Assembly (NCBI GenBank): GCA_030432565.1 | Contig: JAUIGV010000040.1 | Location: 1 to 42,339 of the forward strand | Direction of reading: 5' to 3' | From: Verrucomicrobiia bacterium | Lineage (GTDB): Bacteria > Verrucomicrobiota > Verrucomicrobiia > Verrucomicrobiales > Akkermansiaceae | Length of the DNA stretch: 42,339 nucleotides | Shown here: in pieces, positions 9,537-18,284 of the stretch | Layout of the letters: each line of letters opens with the position of its first letter | Position numbering within the stretch: the first letter of the stretch is position 1 | The notes under the pieces: model-generated | Databases searched by the model: none | What the model saw: the letters and a program-made list of their open reading frames with translations, nothing else | Told to the model about the DNA's origin: nothing | Position numbers and translations under genes: made by a program

Positions 9537-9915
9537 AAACCAAGCCTTCAATCGAGGATTGCTGATTGAAGACGGTGGGGGTTTGGCCTCTGGGATGAAG
9601 CTCAGCCCCCTGTGACCTCGGTGCTTTATCAGCGCCGCGAGTGCCCACATTAGCGAGCACATTCAATCCCCGACCGACCTCGAAAGGGTCTCCAAAATCA
9701 CCCTCCCAATTTCACCGGAGGGCGCAACCCTCCAGATTGATGAACCATGAAATCATGGCGTAAATGAAGGAAGCCTCTGGTGGAAGTTTTCCGCGTCGCC
9801 GTTCCCCTCACTCAAATTCAAGATCATTCAAGGCCATTTACCAGGTTCGAGGTTCGACCGACCAAAAGCGAAAACTGAAGAAGTCGACACCTGCCAACTT
9901 TCGGAGCCGAACTTT
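9537..9915 (+). other. 379-bp gene-free region with several hairpins
   Basis: I see no coding frame worth calling here. The region holds a stem CTTCAATC/GATTGAAG (9546-9553 with 9564-9571), a small stem GACCT/GGGTC (9676-9680 with 9686-9690), a three-arm CCCTCC/GGAGGG/CCCTCC set (9701-9733) and an interrupted palindrome CCATGA-AA-TCATGG (9745-9758). The first hairpin lies just after the upstream stop but has no T-run. The rest may form the leader of the DUF21/CBS gene. No known riboswitch class was recognised. Confidence 0.45.
9701..9733 (+). promoter_or_regulatory. Mutually exclusive hairpin arms (CCCTCC / GGAGGG / CCCTCC)
   Basis: GGAGGG at 9717-9722 can pair either with CCCTCC at 9701-9706 (10-base loop) or with CCCTCC at 9728-9733 (5-base loop CGCAA). 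Both pairings are perfect 6-bp GC-rich stems. The arrangement is seen directly; a regulatory switch is only inferred. Confidence 0.3.
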
Positions 9916-11046
9916 TTGCTTCCGTTTCGCTGCCGTTCGAGTTTCGTCGTGGCTGTGGATATATTTTTACTCGTTACCTACCTGCTGATTGCGCTGGTTT
10001 TTTCGTTCCTTTGCTCGGTCTTTGAGGCCGTCCTCCTAAGTGTCCGGCGACCCTACATTGAAACTCAAAAAGAAGATAAGCCGCACAATGCAGCCGTTTG
10101 GGATGCTCTCGCAAACGACATCAACCGCCCATTATCGGCCATCCTCATCTTGAACACGGTCGCCCACACCGTGGGCGCTGCCGGCGTAGGAGCCCAGGCC
10201 ATGAAAATCTTTGGTGATGCCCCGTTGACGACCGGTATCATTTCAGCAGTCCTGACTCTTCTCATCCTAATTCTTTCCGAGATCATTCCGAAAACCCTTG
10301 GTGCCGTGTATTGGAAGCAACTGGCCCCGTCAACCGGGGTCATGCTCACCACCCTCACCAGGATCATGTCACCACTCATCTGGATCACTGAGAAAATCAC
10401 CAGTGGGATTTCCGGGGGCAAGAAAAAGGGAGCCTTTAGCCGTGCCGAGTTTATTGCGATGGCCGATGTCGGAGAAAAGGAAGGCGCCATCGAAGAAAGT
10501 GAAGGGCGGATCATGAAAAACCTCTTTGGCTTGCGGGAAATGCTGGCAAGACACGCAGCCACCCCCCGGACCGTGGTCTTTGCTTTGCCGGAGACGTGTA
10601 CCATTGACGAGTTTATGACTACCCATTCCGACACACCGTTTTCACGAATCCCGATCTATGAGACAAGCATGGATCACGTGAGTGGGTTCGTGCTCAAGGT
10701 TGATCTCTTCCAGGCAAAGGCCGAAGGCCGGTCGGAACGCACCTTGGCTGAATTTAAGCGACCCCTCCACACTATTCCCAACACCCAAAATCTCTCCGAT
10801 CTTTTCAACAGCATGATCGCCGACCAGATCCACATCGCCGCAACTCTCGATGAATTCGGCTCCTTTGCCGGACTCATTACCCTCGAAGACGTCATCGAAA
10901 CCCTTCTCGGAATCGAAATCATTGATGAGGTCGATGATACCGAAGACATGCAGCAGAAGGCTCGCGATCTCTGGAAAAAACGTGCCAAAAAAATGGGCAT
11001 CGAACTGGCTGAATTCGACACCACAGAAGACGACTCAAACGTATGA
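9916..11046 (+). CDS. CNNM/CorC-type membrane protein (DUF21 + CBS pair)
   Basis: A protein of 376 aa. The DUF21 membrane domain (about residues 14-175) has four hydrophobic segments, including VDIFLLVTYLLIALVFSF and GIISAVLTLLILILSEIIPK with the family's SEIIPK signature. A CBS-domain pair follows (about 215-340, with SRIPIYE, GFVLKVDLF and GLITLEDVIETLLG). Family members are linked to Mg2+ or Co2+ transport or efflux, or to membrane integrity. The usual C-terminal CorC_HlyC domain is absent; the protein ends in a charged tail (DLWKKRAKKMGIELAEFDTT). The TTG at 9916 has GGAG 9 bases upstream; GTG at 9949 or 9955 are alternatives closer to the first membrane segment. Its stop overlaps the ATG of the following sulfatase in ATGA, suggesting co-translation. 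Confidence 0.87.
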   Translation: MLPFRCRSSFVVAVDIFLLVTYLLIALVFSFLCSVFEAVLLSVRRPYIETQKEDKPHNAAVWDALANDINRPLSAILILNTVAHTVGAAGVGAQAMKIFGDAPLTTGIISAVLTLLILILSEIIPKTLGAVYWKQLAPSTGVMLTTLTRIMSPLIWITEKITSGISGGKKKGAFSRAEFIAMADVGEKEGAIEESEGRIMKNLFGLREMLARHAATPRTVVFALPETCTIDEFMTTHSDTPFSRIPIYETSMDHVSGFVLKVDLFQAKAEGRSERTLAEFKRPLHTIPNTQNLSDLFNSMIADQIHIAATLDEFGSFAGLITLEDVIETLLGIEIIDEVDDTEDMQQKARDLWKKRAKKMGIELAEFDTTEDDSNV

Positions 11047-12497
11047 AACACTCAAAGCTCCAACTCCTGGTGAGCGCCGCCATGCTCATCTCCACCAGCC
11101 TGGTCAATGGTAAGCCCAACATTCTTTTCATCGCCGTTGACGATCTGAGGCCCGAACTCCGGTGCTACGGCAACAAGGACATCCACTCGCCAAATATCGA
11201 TGCCCTGGCGGCACGTGGCACCCTCTTCGAACGTAGCTACTGTCAGGTTGCGGTTTGTGGTGCCTCGCGCGCCAGCCTCATGACCGGCCTGCGCCCGCAA
11301 ACAACCCGCTGCTGGAACTACAAAACGCCGATGCGTGAGATGAATCCCGACGCCCTTTCGATGCCACAATACTTCAAAACTCACGGCTACGAGACGATTT
11401 CCATTGGCAAGATCTACCACGCCACCAACGACGATTTCCCGCAAGGTTGGTCCGAGAAGCCCTTGCGAGGATTGGGCAAACAGTACGCTTCGCCCGCAGG
11501 TATCGCTGCTCATAAAAAGGCGACCCGGATCCAGAGGGAAACCGGCGTTCGCTCCAATGGCCCTGCCAGTGAAAATGGCGGAAATGTCGATGATGACGTT
11601 TACAACGACGGCGGGGTCGCCAAGGCCGCGACAGGGCGCATCCGGCAATTTGCCATCTCCGGCAAGCCATTCTTTCTAGCGGTTGGTTTTTCAAAACCGC
11701 ATCTTCCTTTCAATGCGCCCGGAAAATACTGGGACCTCTACAAACGCGAGGACATTAAAATCCCTTCCCGCGACAAAATGATCAATGGGCTTGGATATGA
11801 TGGCTCCACCTGGGGAGAACTTAAAAACTACTCAGACATTTCAAAGAAGGCCAAAGTTCTCGATGATGCCCAAACCCGTGAACTCATCCATGGATACCGC
11901 GCGGCAGTGAGCTACATGGATGCGCAGGTCGGTCGGCTCATGAAGACGCTCGACGAAACCGGACTGACCAAAAATACCATCATCGTCCTCTGGGGTGATC
12001 ATGGATACTACCTCGGCGACTACGGCGAATGGTGCAAGCACACGACATACGAGATCGCGACCAGGGTCCCGCTCATTGTTGTCGCACCCGGCCAAAAGAA
12101 GGGACAACAAACCAAAGCGCTCGCCGAATTGGTCGACCTCTTCCCAACTCTTTGCGAGCTCACTGAATTGCCTGTCCCCGAAAATCTTCACGGAGCATCT
12201 CTCAAACCACTTTTGACAAACCCGAACGCTCCCTGGAAAAGAGGGGCCTTCAGCCAATACTTCAAAGGAAAACCGGGCACAGGCAAAGTCCTCGGAACAA
12301 GCCTGCGAACGGACCGCTATCGCTACACCGAGTGGCGAAAAAATGATCACACCGGCAAACTCGAGGACATCACTCTCATCGACTTCCAGGGAGACCCGAA
12401 AAAGAACGTCGCAGCCGATCCCGCCCACAAAGAGCTCATCAAGGAATTGGCAAGGCTCACCAAGAATTCCGGAGCCGGTTTGAAGCCCCAACCCTAA
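11043..12497 (+). CDS. Sulfatase, iduronate-2-sulfatase-like
   Basis: A protein of 484 aa with a signal peptide (residues 1-23, ending LVNG). It belongs to the alkaline phosphatase/sulfatase superfamily: metal-binding D33-D34 in NILFIAVDDLRPELRCYG, the formylglycine signature C72-GASRASLMTG (Cys-type, matured by a formylglycine-generating or anaerobic enzyme), KPHLPFNAP, and WGDHGYYLGDYGEW supplying further metal and active-site residues. The DDLRPELxCYG and PHLPF motifs point to the iduronate-2-sulfatase branch (S1_7 style) rather than plain arylsulfatase. It likely removes sulfate from a polysaccharide in the periplasm; the substrate is unknown. It is coupled by a 4-base overlap to the upstream DUF21/CBS gene. 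Its TAA overlaps the TAG of the convergent Fic gene. Confidence 0.92.
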   Translation: MKHSKLQLLVSAAMLISTSLVNGKPNILFIAVDDLRPELRCYGNKDIHSPNIDALAARGTLFERSYCQVAVCGASRASLMTGLRPQTTRCWNYKTPMREMNPDALSMPQYFKTHGYETISIGKIYHATNDDFPQGWSEKPLRGLGKQYASPAGIAAHKKATRIQRETGVRSNGPASENGGNVDDDVYNDGGVAKAATGRIRQFAISGKPFFLAVGFSKPHLPFNAPGKYWDLYKREDIKIPSRDKMINGLGYDGSTWGELKNYSDISKKAKVLDDAQTRELIHGYRAAVSYMDAQVGRLMKTLDETGLTKNTIIVLWGDHGYYLGDYGEWCKHTTYEIATRVPLIVVAPGQKKGQQTKALAELVDLFPTLCELTELPVPENLHGASLKPLLTNPNAPWKRGAFSQYFKGKPGTGKVLGTSLRTDRYRYTEWRKNDHTGKLEDITLIDFQGDPKKNVAADPAHKELIKELARLTKNSGAGLKPQP

Positions 12498-13312
12498 CGA
12501 TTATCGTTCTCGATCAGCTCGAAGAACCCGGCAATCCGGCGGAGTGTTTCCAGGTAGCTGTATTCCAGAAATTGACGGAGTGGAGCAGTATCCTGCGTTG
12601 AACTTTCCGACATGGCATCGAGGTAAAAGCTCCGGTAATCCTGCATGATGACGTCGTAATAGAAGCCGTGCACCAGCATTGCGTAATCACCCGCAGCGCG
12701 GGCAACGCGCCCATTCCCATCCTCGAAGGGATGCACCTGGGCCACGAGGTAATGCACCTCGGCCGACAGCTGCAAGATCTCAAAAAAATTTTCAGGGGTG
12801 ACCTCTTTTATCGCGAACAAGCGGTCATTGATCGAAGCAAACGATTGATAGAGTTGCTCCTGCACCTTTGAGTAATGGGGGGGGCGGTGCGCCATATCAG
12901 CAATACGGACTTCTCCCTGCCGAAAACGGCCTGCCGTGTCCGGCCAACTCTTTTCAAACATGCCATGATGCATCTCAAGAAGCATGGACAGCGAAAACGG
13001 AGTGGATTGCCCCGCCTGTTCCTCGAGTGATCTCAGAATTTTTTCCTGCCCGCGCAACTCATGGGAAGCGTTGTTATAATGATTGGAGATGAGAGACTTG
13101 TCTTCCACCCCGGCACCATGAAGAAGCACCTGAAGGAAAATCCGGTCCACTTTTTTATCTTCGATCGCATTTGAGTGAACGGCTTTGAGACATCGAAGGG
13201 CGGTCAACGCCTCGGCCCGCGCGTGTGGATGCAGCTCCCCTTTTTTCCGAAGCTTGAAGAACAGTTCCACCAACTCTTCCCGCTCCCTGCTGGTAATAAC
13301 AACGTAACTCAT
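12494..13312 (-). CDS. Fic family protein (AMP-transferase fold)
   Basis: A protein of 272 aa. Fic enzymes transfer AMP or another nucleotide-derived group to target side chains. The catalytic motif H194-PFEDGNGR (194-202), followed by VAR, matches HPFx[D/E]GNGRxxR completely. Near the N-terminus, SNAIED (47-52) fits the auto-inhibitory [S/T]xxxE[G/N] motif except that Asp replaces Gly or Asn at the last place, suggesting a self-inhibited, N-terminal-motif type enzyme. RPPHYSKV and AGRFRQGEVRI are typical of chromosomal Fic/DUF4172-like proteins. No signal peptide is seen, so it is cytoplasmic. It starts 6 bases after the sulfatase stop and is probably co-transcribed with it. No antitoxin gene is adjacent. 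Confidence 0.92.
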   Translation of the reverse strand: MSYVVITSREREELVELFFKLRKKGELHPHARAEALTALRCLKAVHSNAIEDKKVDRIFLQVLLHGAGVEDKSLISNHYNNASHELRGQEKILRSLEEQAGQSTPFSLSMLLEMHHGMFEKSWPDTAGRFRQGEVRIADMAHRPPHYSKVQEQLYQSFASINDRLFAIKEVTPENFFEILQLSAEVHYLVAQVHPFEDGNGRVARAAGDYAMLVHGFYYDVIMQDYRSFYLDAMSESSTQDTAPLRQFLEYSYLETLRRIAGFFELIENDNR

Positions 13313-13318
13313 TCAGAT

Positions 13319-14839
13319 TTAATGAGAGGTTGAATCGGTTCGACCCGACTTCTTCGACTCCTCAAGAAGAGTCTTCAACTTGGTGACAATCTCTGGATGC
13401 TTTGAGTAAAGGTTTACCGTTTCACCCGGATCCGTCTTTAAATTGTAGAGCTGACCAGGAGCGTCCGGATCAGTATCGGGAATAGCATACTGCCCCATCG
13501 ACCATTCGTTTTTCTTCTCGTAGTTGTTTCCACCTGATCCCTTGTGGTCGATATACTTCCAATCACCCTGACGGATCGAGAGCTTCATCGCAAAGGTCTG
13601 TTGCAAGAGATAAGGCCGAATTGGTTTTTCATTTTTTTCACCTTTGAGGACCGGGCTGAGATCGAAACTATCTTCGCCCGCGGAATCAGGAACCCGAGCG
13701 CCGATGGTCTTTGCGCACGTCGCAAAAACATCGGTGAGACTTACGATTTCGTCGCTCGTAGACCCCGGCTTCACCACTCCGGGCCACCTCACGATGAAGG
13801 GGGTGCGATGCCCGCCTTCCCACTGGTCACGCTTCACACCGCGCCAGGGTCTTGCCCCATCGTGCCCGTGATCACGCCGCATCGCGATCACCGAGGGAAC
13901 CTCCGGCCCATTGTCAGAGCCAAACATCACGATGGTGTTTTCTGCGACCCCAAGATCATCGAGGGTCTTCATCAGGTCTCCGACGATCCAGTCCATCTGA
14001 TAAATAAAGTCTCCGTGCGGTCCCGAGCCAGATTTCCCTTGAAATTGCTTCGCGGGAAATGAAGGAAGGTGAACGGCCTGCATCGAGTGCATCAGGAAAA
14101 ATGGCCTGTCGGGCGACTCTTTCACCCGGGCTTTCAGGAAGGCTTTGCTCTTATCGAGAAAAACGAGATCCACTTCCTCCAAATTGAAATTGGGAGCAAT
14201 CATACCCGGGCGGCAGTCGTTTGCGTATGGATGTTTTGGCAGTGCGCTTTTATCGATCTGCTTGGTGGGAGGCACCGGGACGCGATTACCATCGATGTAG
14301 GCATAAAGCCAATCGGTGGTGGGGCAGCAGGCAGTCCCGTAAAATTCATCAAACCCGAATTCCACAGGAGACCCGCCCACCGGCTTTGAGTAATCGATCT
14401 GCTGCACTCCCTTCAAGCCCATATCGCTGATACGCTCCCCCTTCTTGTCAAAGAAGCTCATCCCAACATGCCACTTTCCAAACAGGGCGGTGGAGTAGCC
14501 CTTCGTCTTCAACATCGCAGGAAGAGTGAGACGATCTTTTTCGATCAAGCAGGGACCCCCGACACCCGAAAAAACACGCGAGCGACCGGTCCGAAAACAC
14601 ATCCGCCCGGTCAGTAAACTATAGCGCGTCGGTGTGCAGACCGTTGCCGGGCTGTGGGCATCAGTGAAGCGCATACCCTCGCTTGCGAGCTTATCCAGAT
14701 TCGGAGTCGGAATCTTCGAGGTCGGATTGTAACAAGCGAGGTCGCCATAACCCAGATCGTCCGCGAGGATGAAAACGATGTTCGGAGTCGCCGCGACGGC
14801 AACCTGAAACAATCCCACAAGGGCAGCAAGCAATCTCAT
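13319..14839 (-). CDS. Arylsulfatase-like sulfatase
   Basis: A protein of 506 aa with a short signal peptide (residues 1-17, ending VAVAA). D27-D28 in IVFILADDLGYGDLACY bind the metal, and C68-TPTRYSLLTGR is the Cys-type formylglycine signature. ALFGKWHVG carries the conserved Lys and His, and MFGSDNGPE the further Asp-Asn metal ligands. The C-terminal part has the usual QLYNLKTDPGETVNLYSKHP closing motif. It is longer than many family members because of inserts around CCPTTDWLYAYIDG. A periplasmic sulfate-ester hydrolase is expected; the substrate cannot be named. AGGA lies about 8 bases before the ATG. It lies 98 bases after ccsA and 6 bases before the Fic gene, so it may be part of a longer minus-strand transcript. 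Confidence 0.93.
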   Translation of the reverse strand: MRLLAALVGLFQVAVAATPNIVFILADDLGYGDLACYNPTSKIPTPNLDKLASEGMRFTDAHSPATVCTPTRYSLLTGRMCFRTGRSRVFSGVGGPCLIEKDRLTLPAMLKTKGYSTALFGKWHVGMSFFDKKGERISDMGLKGVQQIDYSKPVGGSPVEFGFDEFYGTACCPTTDWLYAYIDGNRVPVPPTKQIDKSALPKHPYANDCRPGMIAPNFNLEEVDLVFLDKSKAFLKARVKESPDRPFFLMHSMQAVHLPSFPAKQFQGKSGSGPHGDFIYQMDWIVGDLMKTLDDLGVAENTIVMFGSDNGPEVPSVIAMRRDHGHDGARPWRGVKRDQWEGGHRTPFIVRWPGVVKPGSTSDEIVSLTDVFATCAKTIGARVPDSAGEDSFDLSPVLKGEKNEKPIRPYLLQQTFAMKLSIRQGDWKYIDHKGSGGNNYEKKNEWSMGQYAIPDTDPDAPGQLYNLKTDPGETVNLYSKHPEIVTKLKTLLEESKKSGRTDSTSH

Positions 14840-14937
14840 GAGGAGGTCCTACCACAATTGTCGAAACATCCCAAACTGAGAACCAATTGGACTGAAGGAT
14901 CCCGGCAGACACTCATCAGTTTGACGTGGATGGAGCG

Positions 14938-17034
14938 CTAGACTTTCGGTGCAACTGCCGGTGACCCGGGTGTCACCCGGGCGGTTTTGGAGGCCCGCTC
15001 AAGGAGCCAGGCCGCCACCCCGACACCTGTTGCCACGAGGGTGACAAAGTAGAAGTAGTAGACCGTCGAGGCTCCCTCAATAAATCCATAAGAGTGAAGA
15101 CCAACTTCGAGCATATTGACTCCCCACCAGGAGAAGACGACCACTGAACCGCCGAGAATGCTCATGATGTGAAGCCCCCAACCGGTCATCCAGCCTGCCA
15201 ATCGCGAATGGAGAATAATCAGGCACCAGAGAACAATCAGCAATGCTCCGTTCTCCTTGGGATCCCAGCCCCAGAAGCGGCCCCAGGAATCGTTCGCCCA
15301 AATTCCTCCCAGAATCGTTCCGACAAGCGAGAACAAGAGAGTGAAGCAGGTAATCCCATAGACGGTTCGGGTCATGAAGCGATGGAAGGACTTCTGATCC
15401 TTGATCACGCCGGCGAGGGCCAGGTGGACGTAAACCAAAGAGAGGAAGCAAGCGACAAGCCCTCCGCAATAACCGATGGTGATCGAGACCACGTGGGTTG
15501 CCAGCCAGTAGTTTGAATCAAGAACCGCACGCAGCGGATCCATATTATCCTTGGCGTCTCCCAACTCGAAGCTGAAGGCGAAGAACAAGCCAACCACTCC
15601 AAGCCCCGCACCCAGCGAGAGGAGCACCTTGCGCCGGGTCATCGCCTCGGCAGCAGCCAAAATTACGACCGCTCCGGCCGTGATAAAGGGAATGGTATCA
15701 TAAAGATTCGAGACCGGCGGACGACCCGTGATCATATATCGATGAAACAGCCCACCTAGAACGTAACCGGTCGCGACCCCATAAATGATCGCCGTGAGCC
15801 AACTCACAACCTTGCCTGCCGTCCCATCCCTGATGATCCAGCCTACCGCCGACACGAGAAAGGCAATGATGAAGTAAACCAGCCCCTTCATGAAATAGTT
15901 CCGGTTGTAATAGCTCACCTCGGAAGTCACCGAGTCTCCTTCCGCACGCATGTTCGCACGCTCGGTCAAACTGTTTTGCCAGTCGGTTAAGGCAGTCAAA
16001 AATTCATCACCATTTGGACGCTTAATCGCCGCCGCAGCGACTGCTTCCAGCTTCTTGAAATCCTTAAGAATCTCCACCGAGTCAGTGAGCTCTTTTTTGA
16101 GAAACTTCGTCACTTTCGCCTCAATCGTTTGCCATTCCTCTTCCTCACCTTCCTGTGGGGGGATCCAGGCCGGCCCCCACCGGGCAAAGCTGAGCTGGCG
16201 ATTCAATTCATATTCAAATTCCCGGGCCTGCTGGGACTCGAGGCGTTGCGTAGATTGAACGGTCTCGGGAAGAATCGGGAGCCAAAAACCAAATTGACCG
16301 GGGTCCATCTTTGATCTCAGCATTTGATAGACCTCTTGGTCAACGTAGGCCAACTGGGCGGGATCCAAATCAGGCAACCCACCCCGGACGATATCCATCG
16401 AGTCTCGAATACCTGTATAATTCAAGGCAAGCTGCGCGAATCTCACCACCTCTTTCTCCTCGCTGTTGAGCGATTCCTCGCCTTCTTCCGACTGCTTCTC
16501 AAGCAATTCGCGACCACGATTGACGAGCTGGATAAATCCGTTCTCCTCCGGGTCGCCGCCCTCTTCGAGATCTTTAAAACTGAGACGGGCTCTTCGATCT
16601 TTAACGTCAATTCCGAAGGGCTTCAGGATCTCAGTGTCATCAAGAAGGAAGACCGGGAGTTTGTCGGCAAGATCGGGCCGGAACATGCAATCGAGAATCC
16701 AGGCCACCGGACCGATTTTATGAACCTTGCCACCTGCCTTTACCTTCATCTTCAAGGAACCGTGGAAGGACATCATCTTGAACCGGGCATAAGTCCGCAA
16801 CGGTTTGATTCGACCACCTTCCTGGACTGGGATCGCCTCTGCAACCTCGATGACCTCATCACTCCAAGGCTCGTAGCCGCTCACCTCGCGAACGTCGCCG
16901 GGAGGAATAGCTCCCCGAATGGCATACCCGATAAGCGCAAACTCTGCGATCAGGAAGACGCTCACCAAAATCCAGCGGATTGGATTGAGCCCTTGATTTG
17001 TCTGAGTTGAAATGGGTGAAGGATTTTGGCTCAC
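14938..17034 (-). CDS. ccsA: Cytochrome c biogenesis protein CcsA (system II) with large N-terminal extracytoplasmic domain
   Basis: A protein of 698 aa. A first membrane segment (about residues 19-40) precedes a long soluble part of about 330 residues, then a multi-spanning region from about residue 378 to about 680. The CcsA/CcmC-type tryptophan-rich WWD stretch is at about residue 580-600 (NDSWGRFWGWDPKENGALL), and conserved histidines occur in THVVSITIGYCGG and GLHSYGF. CcsA works with ResB to bring haem out and attach it to CxxCH apocytochromes. The soluble insert between the first and second membrane segments is not part of a minimal CcsA and I could not assign it; it contains Glu/Lys-rich helices (EKQSEEGEESLNSEEKEVV). 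The start overlaps the resB stop by 4 bases (ATGA), so the two are translated together. Confidence 0.9.
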   Translation of the reverse strand: MSQNPSPISTQTNQGLNPIRWILVSVFLIAEFALIGYAIRGAIPPGDVREVSGYEPWSDEVIEVAEAIPVQEGGRIKPLRTYARFKMMSFHGSLKMKVKAGGKVHKIGPVAWILDCMFRPDLADKLPVFLLDDTEILKPFGIDVKDRRARLSFKDLEEGGDPEENGFIQLVNRGRELLEKQSEEGEESLNSEEKEVVRFAQLALNYTGIRDSMDIVRGGLPDLDPAQLAYVDQEVYQMLRSKMDPGQFGFWLPILPETVQSTQRLESQQAREFEYELNRQLSFARWGPAWIPPQEGEEEEWQTIEAKVTKFLKKELTDSVEILKDFKKLEAVAAAAIKRPNGDEFLTALTDWQNSLTERANMRAEGDSVTSEVSYYNRNYFMKGLVYFIIAFLVSAVGWIIRDGTAGKVVSWLTAIIYGVATGYVLGGLFHRYMITGRPPVSNLYDTIPFITAGAVVILAAAEAMTRRKVLLSLGAGLGVVGLFFAFSFELGDAKDNMDPLRAVLDSNYWLATHVVSITIGYCGGLVACFLSLVYVHLALAGVIKDQKSFHRFMTRTVYGITCFTLLFSLVGTILGGIWANDSWGRFWGWDPKENGALLIVLWCLIILHSRLAGWMTGWGLHIMSILGGSVVVFSWWGVNMLEVGLHSYGFIEGASTVYYFYFVTLVATGVGVAAWLLERASKTARVTPGSPAVAPKV

Positions 17035-18281
17035 GATGTCGGGATTTTAGGAGGTAAAGCAGCGGCGGAATTTGGCTTGCGCCCGGACCTGCTACTGCCG
17101 TCAATGAAGCGGAACAACATTGTCAGGAAGTGGAAAAGAAGCCCGGCTGCCGAAGCCCACAAGGCATACTCCGGCCACTTGTCAGAGGGATTGTTCACGA
17201 CGGCAAAGGTTGATGATGGGGTCTCGCCCTCGGCGGCACGGGTAAAGCCGGCCTGATATAAAGTGTAACCACCATGACGGGCAGGCTCGTTCATCACGAT
17301 TTTGTAGTCGGCCCGGTCATCGCCATCGACCTTGGTGATGTCACTCTGGAACCAACGTGGAATCTCGGTGCCAGGGTGATTTTCCCCAAAGGTTTTATGC
17401 AACTCAACCTCGAAGGGCATGGGCCAGATCTCCATAAGATAAGTGACACCATAACGCTTTCCCTCGTAGTTAAAAGTCACCGGATAGGGATTACCGGCCC
17501 AGAGAACCAATCTCTGAATGAGCTCGTCGTCCTCGTCCCTGATACTCACATAACAACCGGGAATGTTGCGCTCCTCGGTTTTCACGTCTTTCTCAACCTC
17601 AACGAGGAAAAATCCATCAACGACCTCCTCCCCTTTGGGCGGGCGGCTGGTTGGAGAATCGAGCGCCAGCTCCGAATAAGGAAGGTATTTGTCGACCTCT
17701 AATTTGAAATCAAACTTCTCGAAAGTCGCCTCAAGTTTATCTTTCCTGCCGAGATCCTTGATATACTTCGAGCGGACGATGGCTGGCTCCTCGCGGTCAC
17801 CCTCTTCGTCGTAGGCAAAGACCTCGATATCATGTTTGAAAAGCTTCTGGGCATAATCGGATTTTTCCCCCTGTAAAACGCGCATGTTCCCTTCCTCTTT
17901 GTAGAGACTGGAAACCGCACCCGCCACCAGCATGAAAAGAATGGCGAAGTGACTTACCAAAACACCCGCTTTCCTCCACCCCTTGCGGGCTCGCACGATG
18001 CCCCCGAGGAACATGTTAATCGATAGCACCACGATCACCCAGTATGCCCCCGGAAGCGGAAAGAAAATCAGCTTCTGATCCGCGTTCATGGGCTGAACCC
18101 ATACGGAGTTGTAATCGAAGTATTTGTGAATGGTTGTCCAGAGACCAAACCACCTTTGTTCGATCGTTCCGAAGAAAGTCAGCAGGAAAAGCAGACTCAG
18201 GCAGGCCACCGCAATTTCGTAACCGGCCGCGATCCGGAAAATGCGTTGCCCAATGGACATATCTTTAAATTTTTTGGCCAT
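17031..18281 (-). CDS. resB: ResB-family cytochrome c biogenesis protein
   Basis: A protein of 416 aa with ResB/Ccs1 topology: membrane segments at about residues 21-43, 72-92 and 103-128, a large extracytoplasmic domain (about 130-370) and a last segment (about 372-394). GTIEQRWFGLW, KAGVLVSHFAILFMLVAGAV and GGYTLYQAGF are recognisable family motifs, the last near the conserved C-terminal end of the soluble domain. ResB binds haem and apocytochrome in complex with CcsA. It starts 3 bases after the lipoprotein stop and overlaps ccsA by 4 bases, so the three genes form a tight operon. Its clients could include the haem proteins at 6273, 30939 and 38528 in this window. Confidence 0.9.
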   Translation of the reverse strand: MAKKFKDMSIGQRIFRIAAGYEIAVACLSLLFLLTFFGTIEQRWFGLWTTIHKYFDYNSVWVQPMNADQKLIFFPLPGAYWVIVVLSINMFLGGIVRARKGWRKAGVLVSHFAILFMLVAGAVSSLYKEEGNMRVLQGEKSDYAQKLFKHDIEVFAYDEEGDREEPAIVRSKYIKDLGRKDKLEATFEKFDFKLEVDKYLPYSELALDSPTSRPPKGEEVVDGFFLVEVEKDVKTEERNIPGCYVSIRDEDDELIQRLVLWAGNPYPVTFNYEGKRYGVTYLMEIWPMPFEVELHKTFGENHPGTEIPRWFQSDITKVDGDDRADYKIVMNEPARHGGYTLYQAGFTRAAEGETPSSTFAVVNNPSDKWPEYALWASAAGLLFHFLTMLFRFIDGSSRSGRKPNSAAALPPKIPTS

Positions 18282-18284
18282 GGT

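Noticed and set aside
9764-9988. 74-codon frame before the DUF21 gene
   Set aside because: Low-complexity basic and Ser-rich product overlapping the real gene in another frame; no ribosome site.
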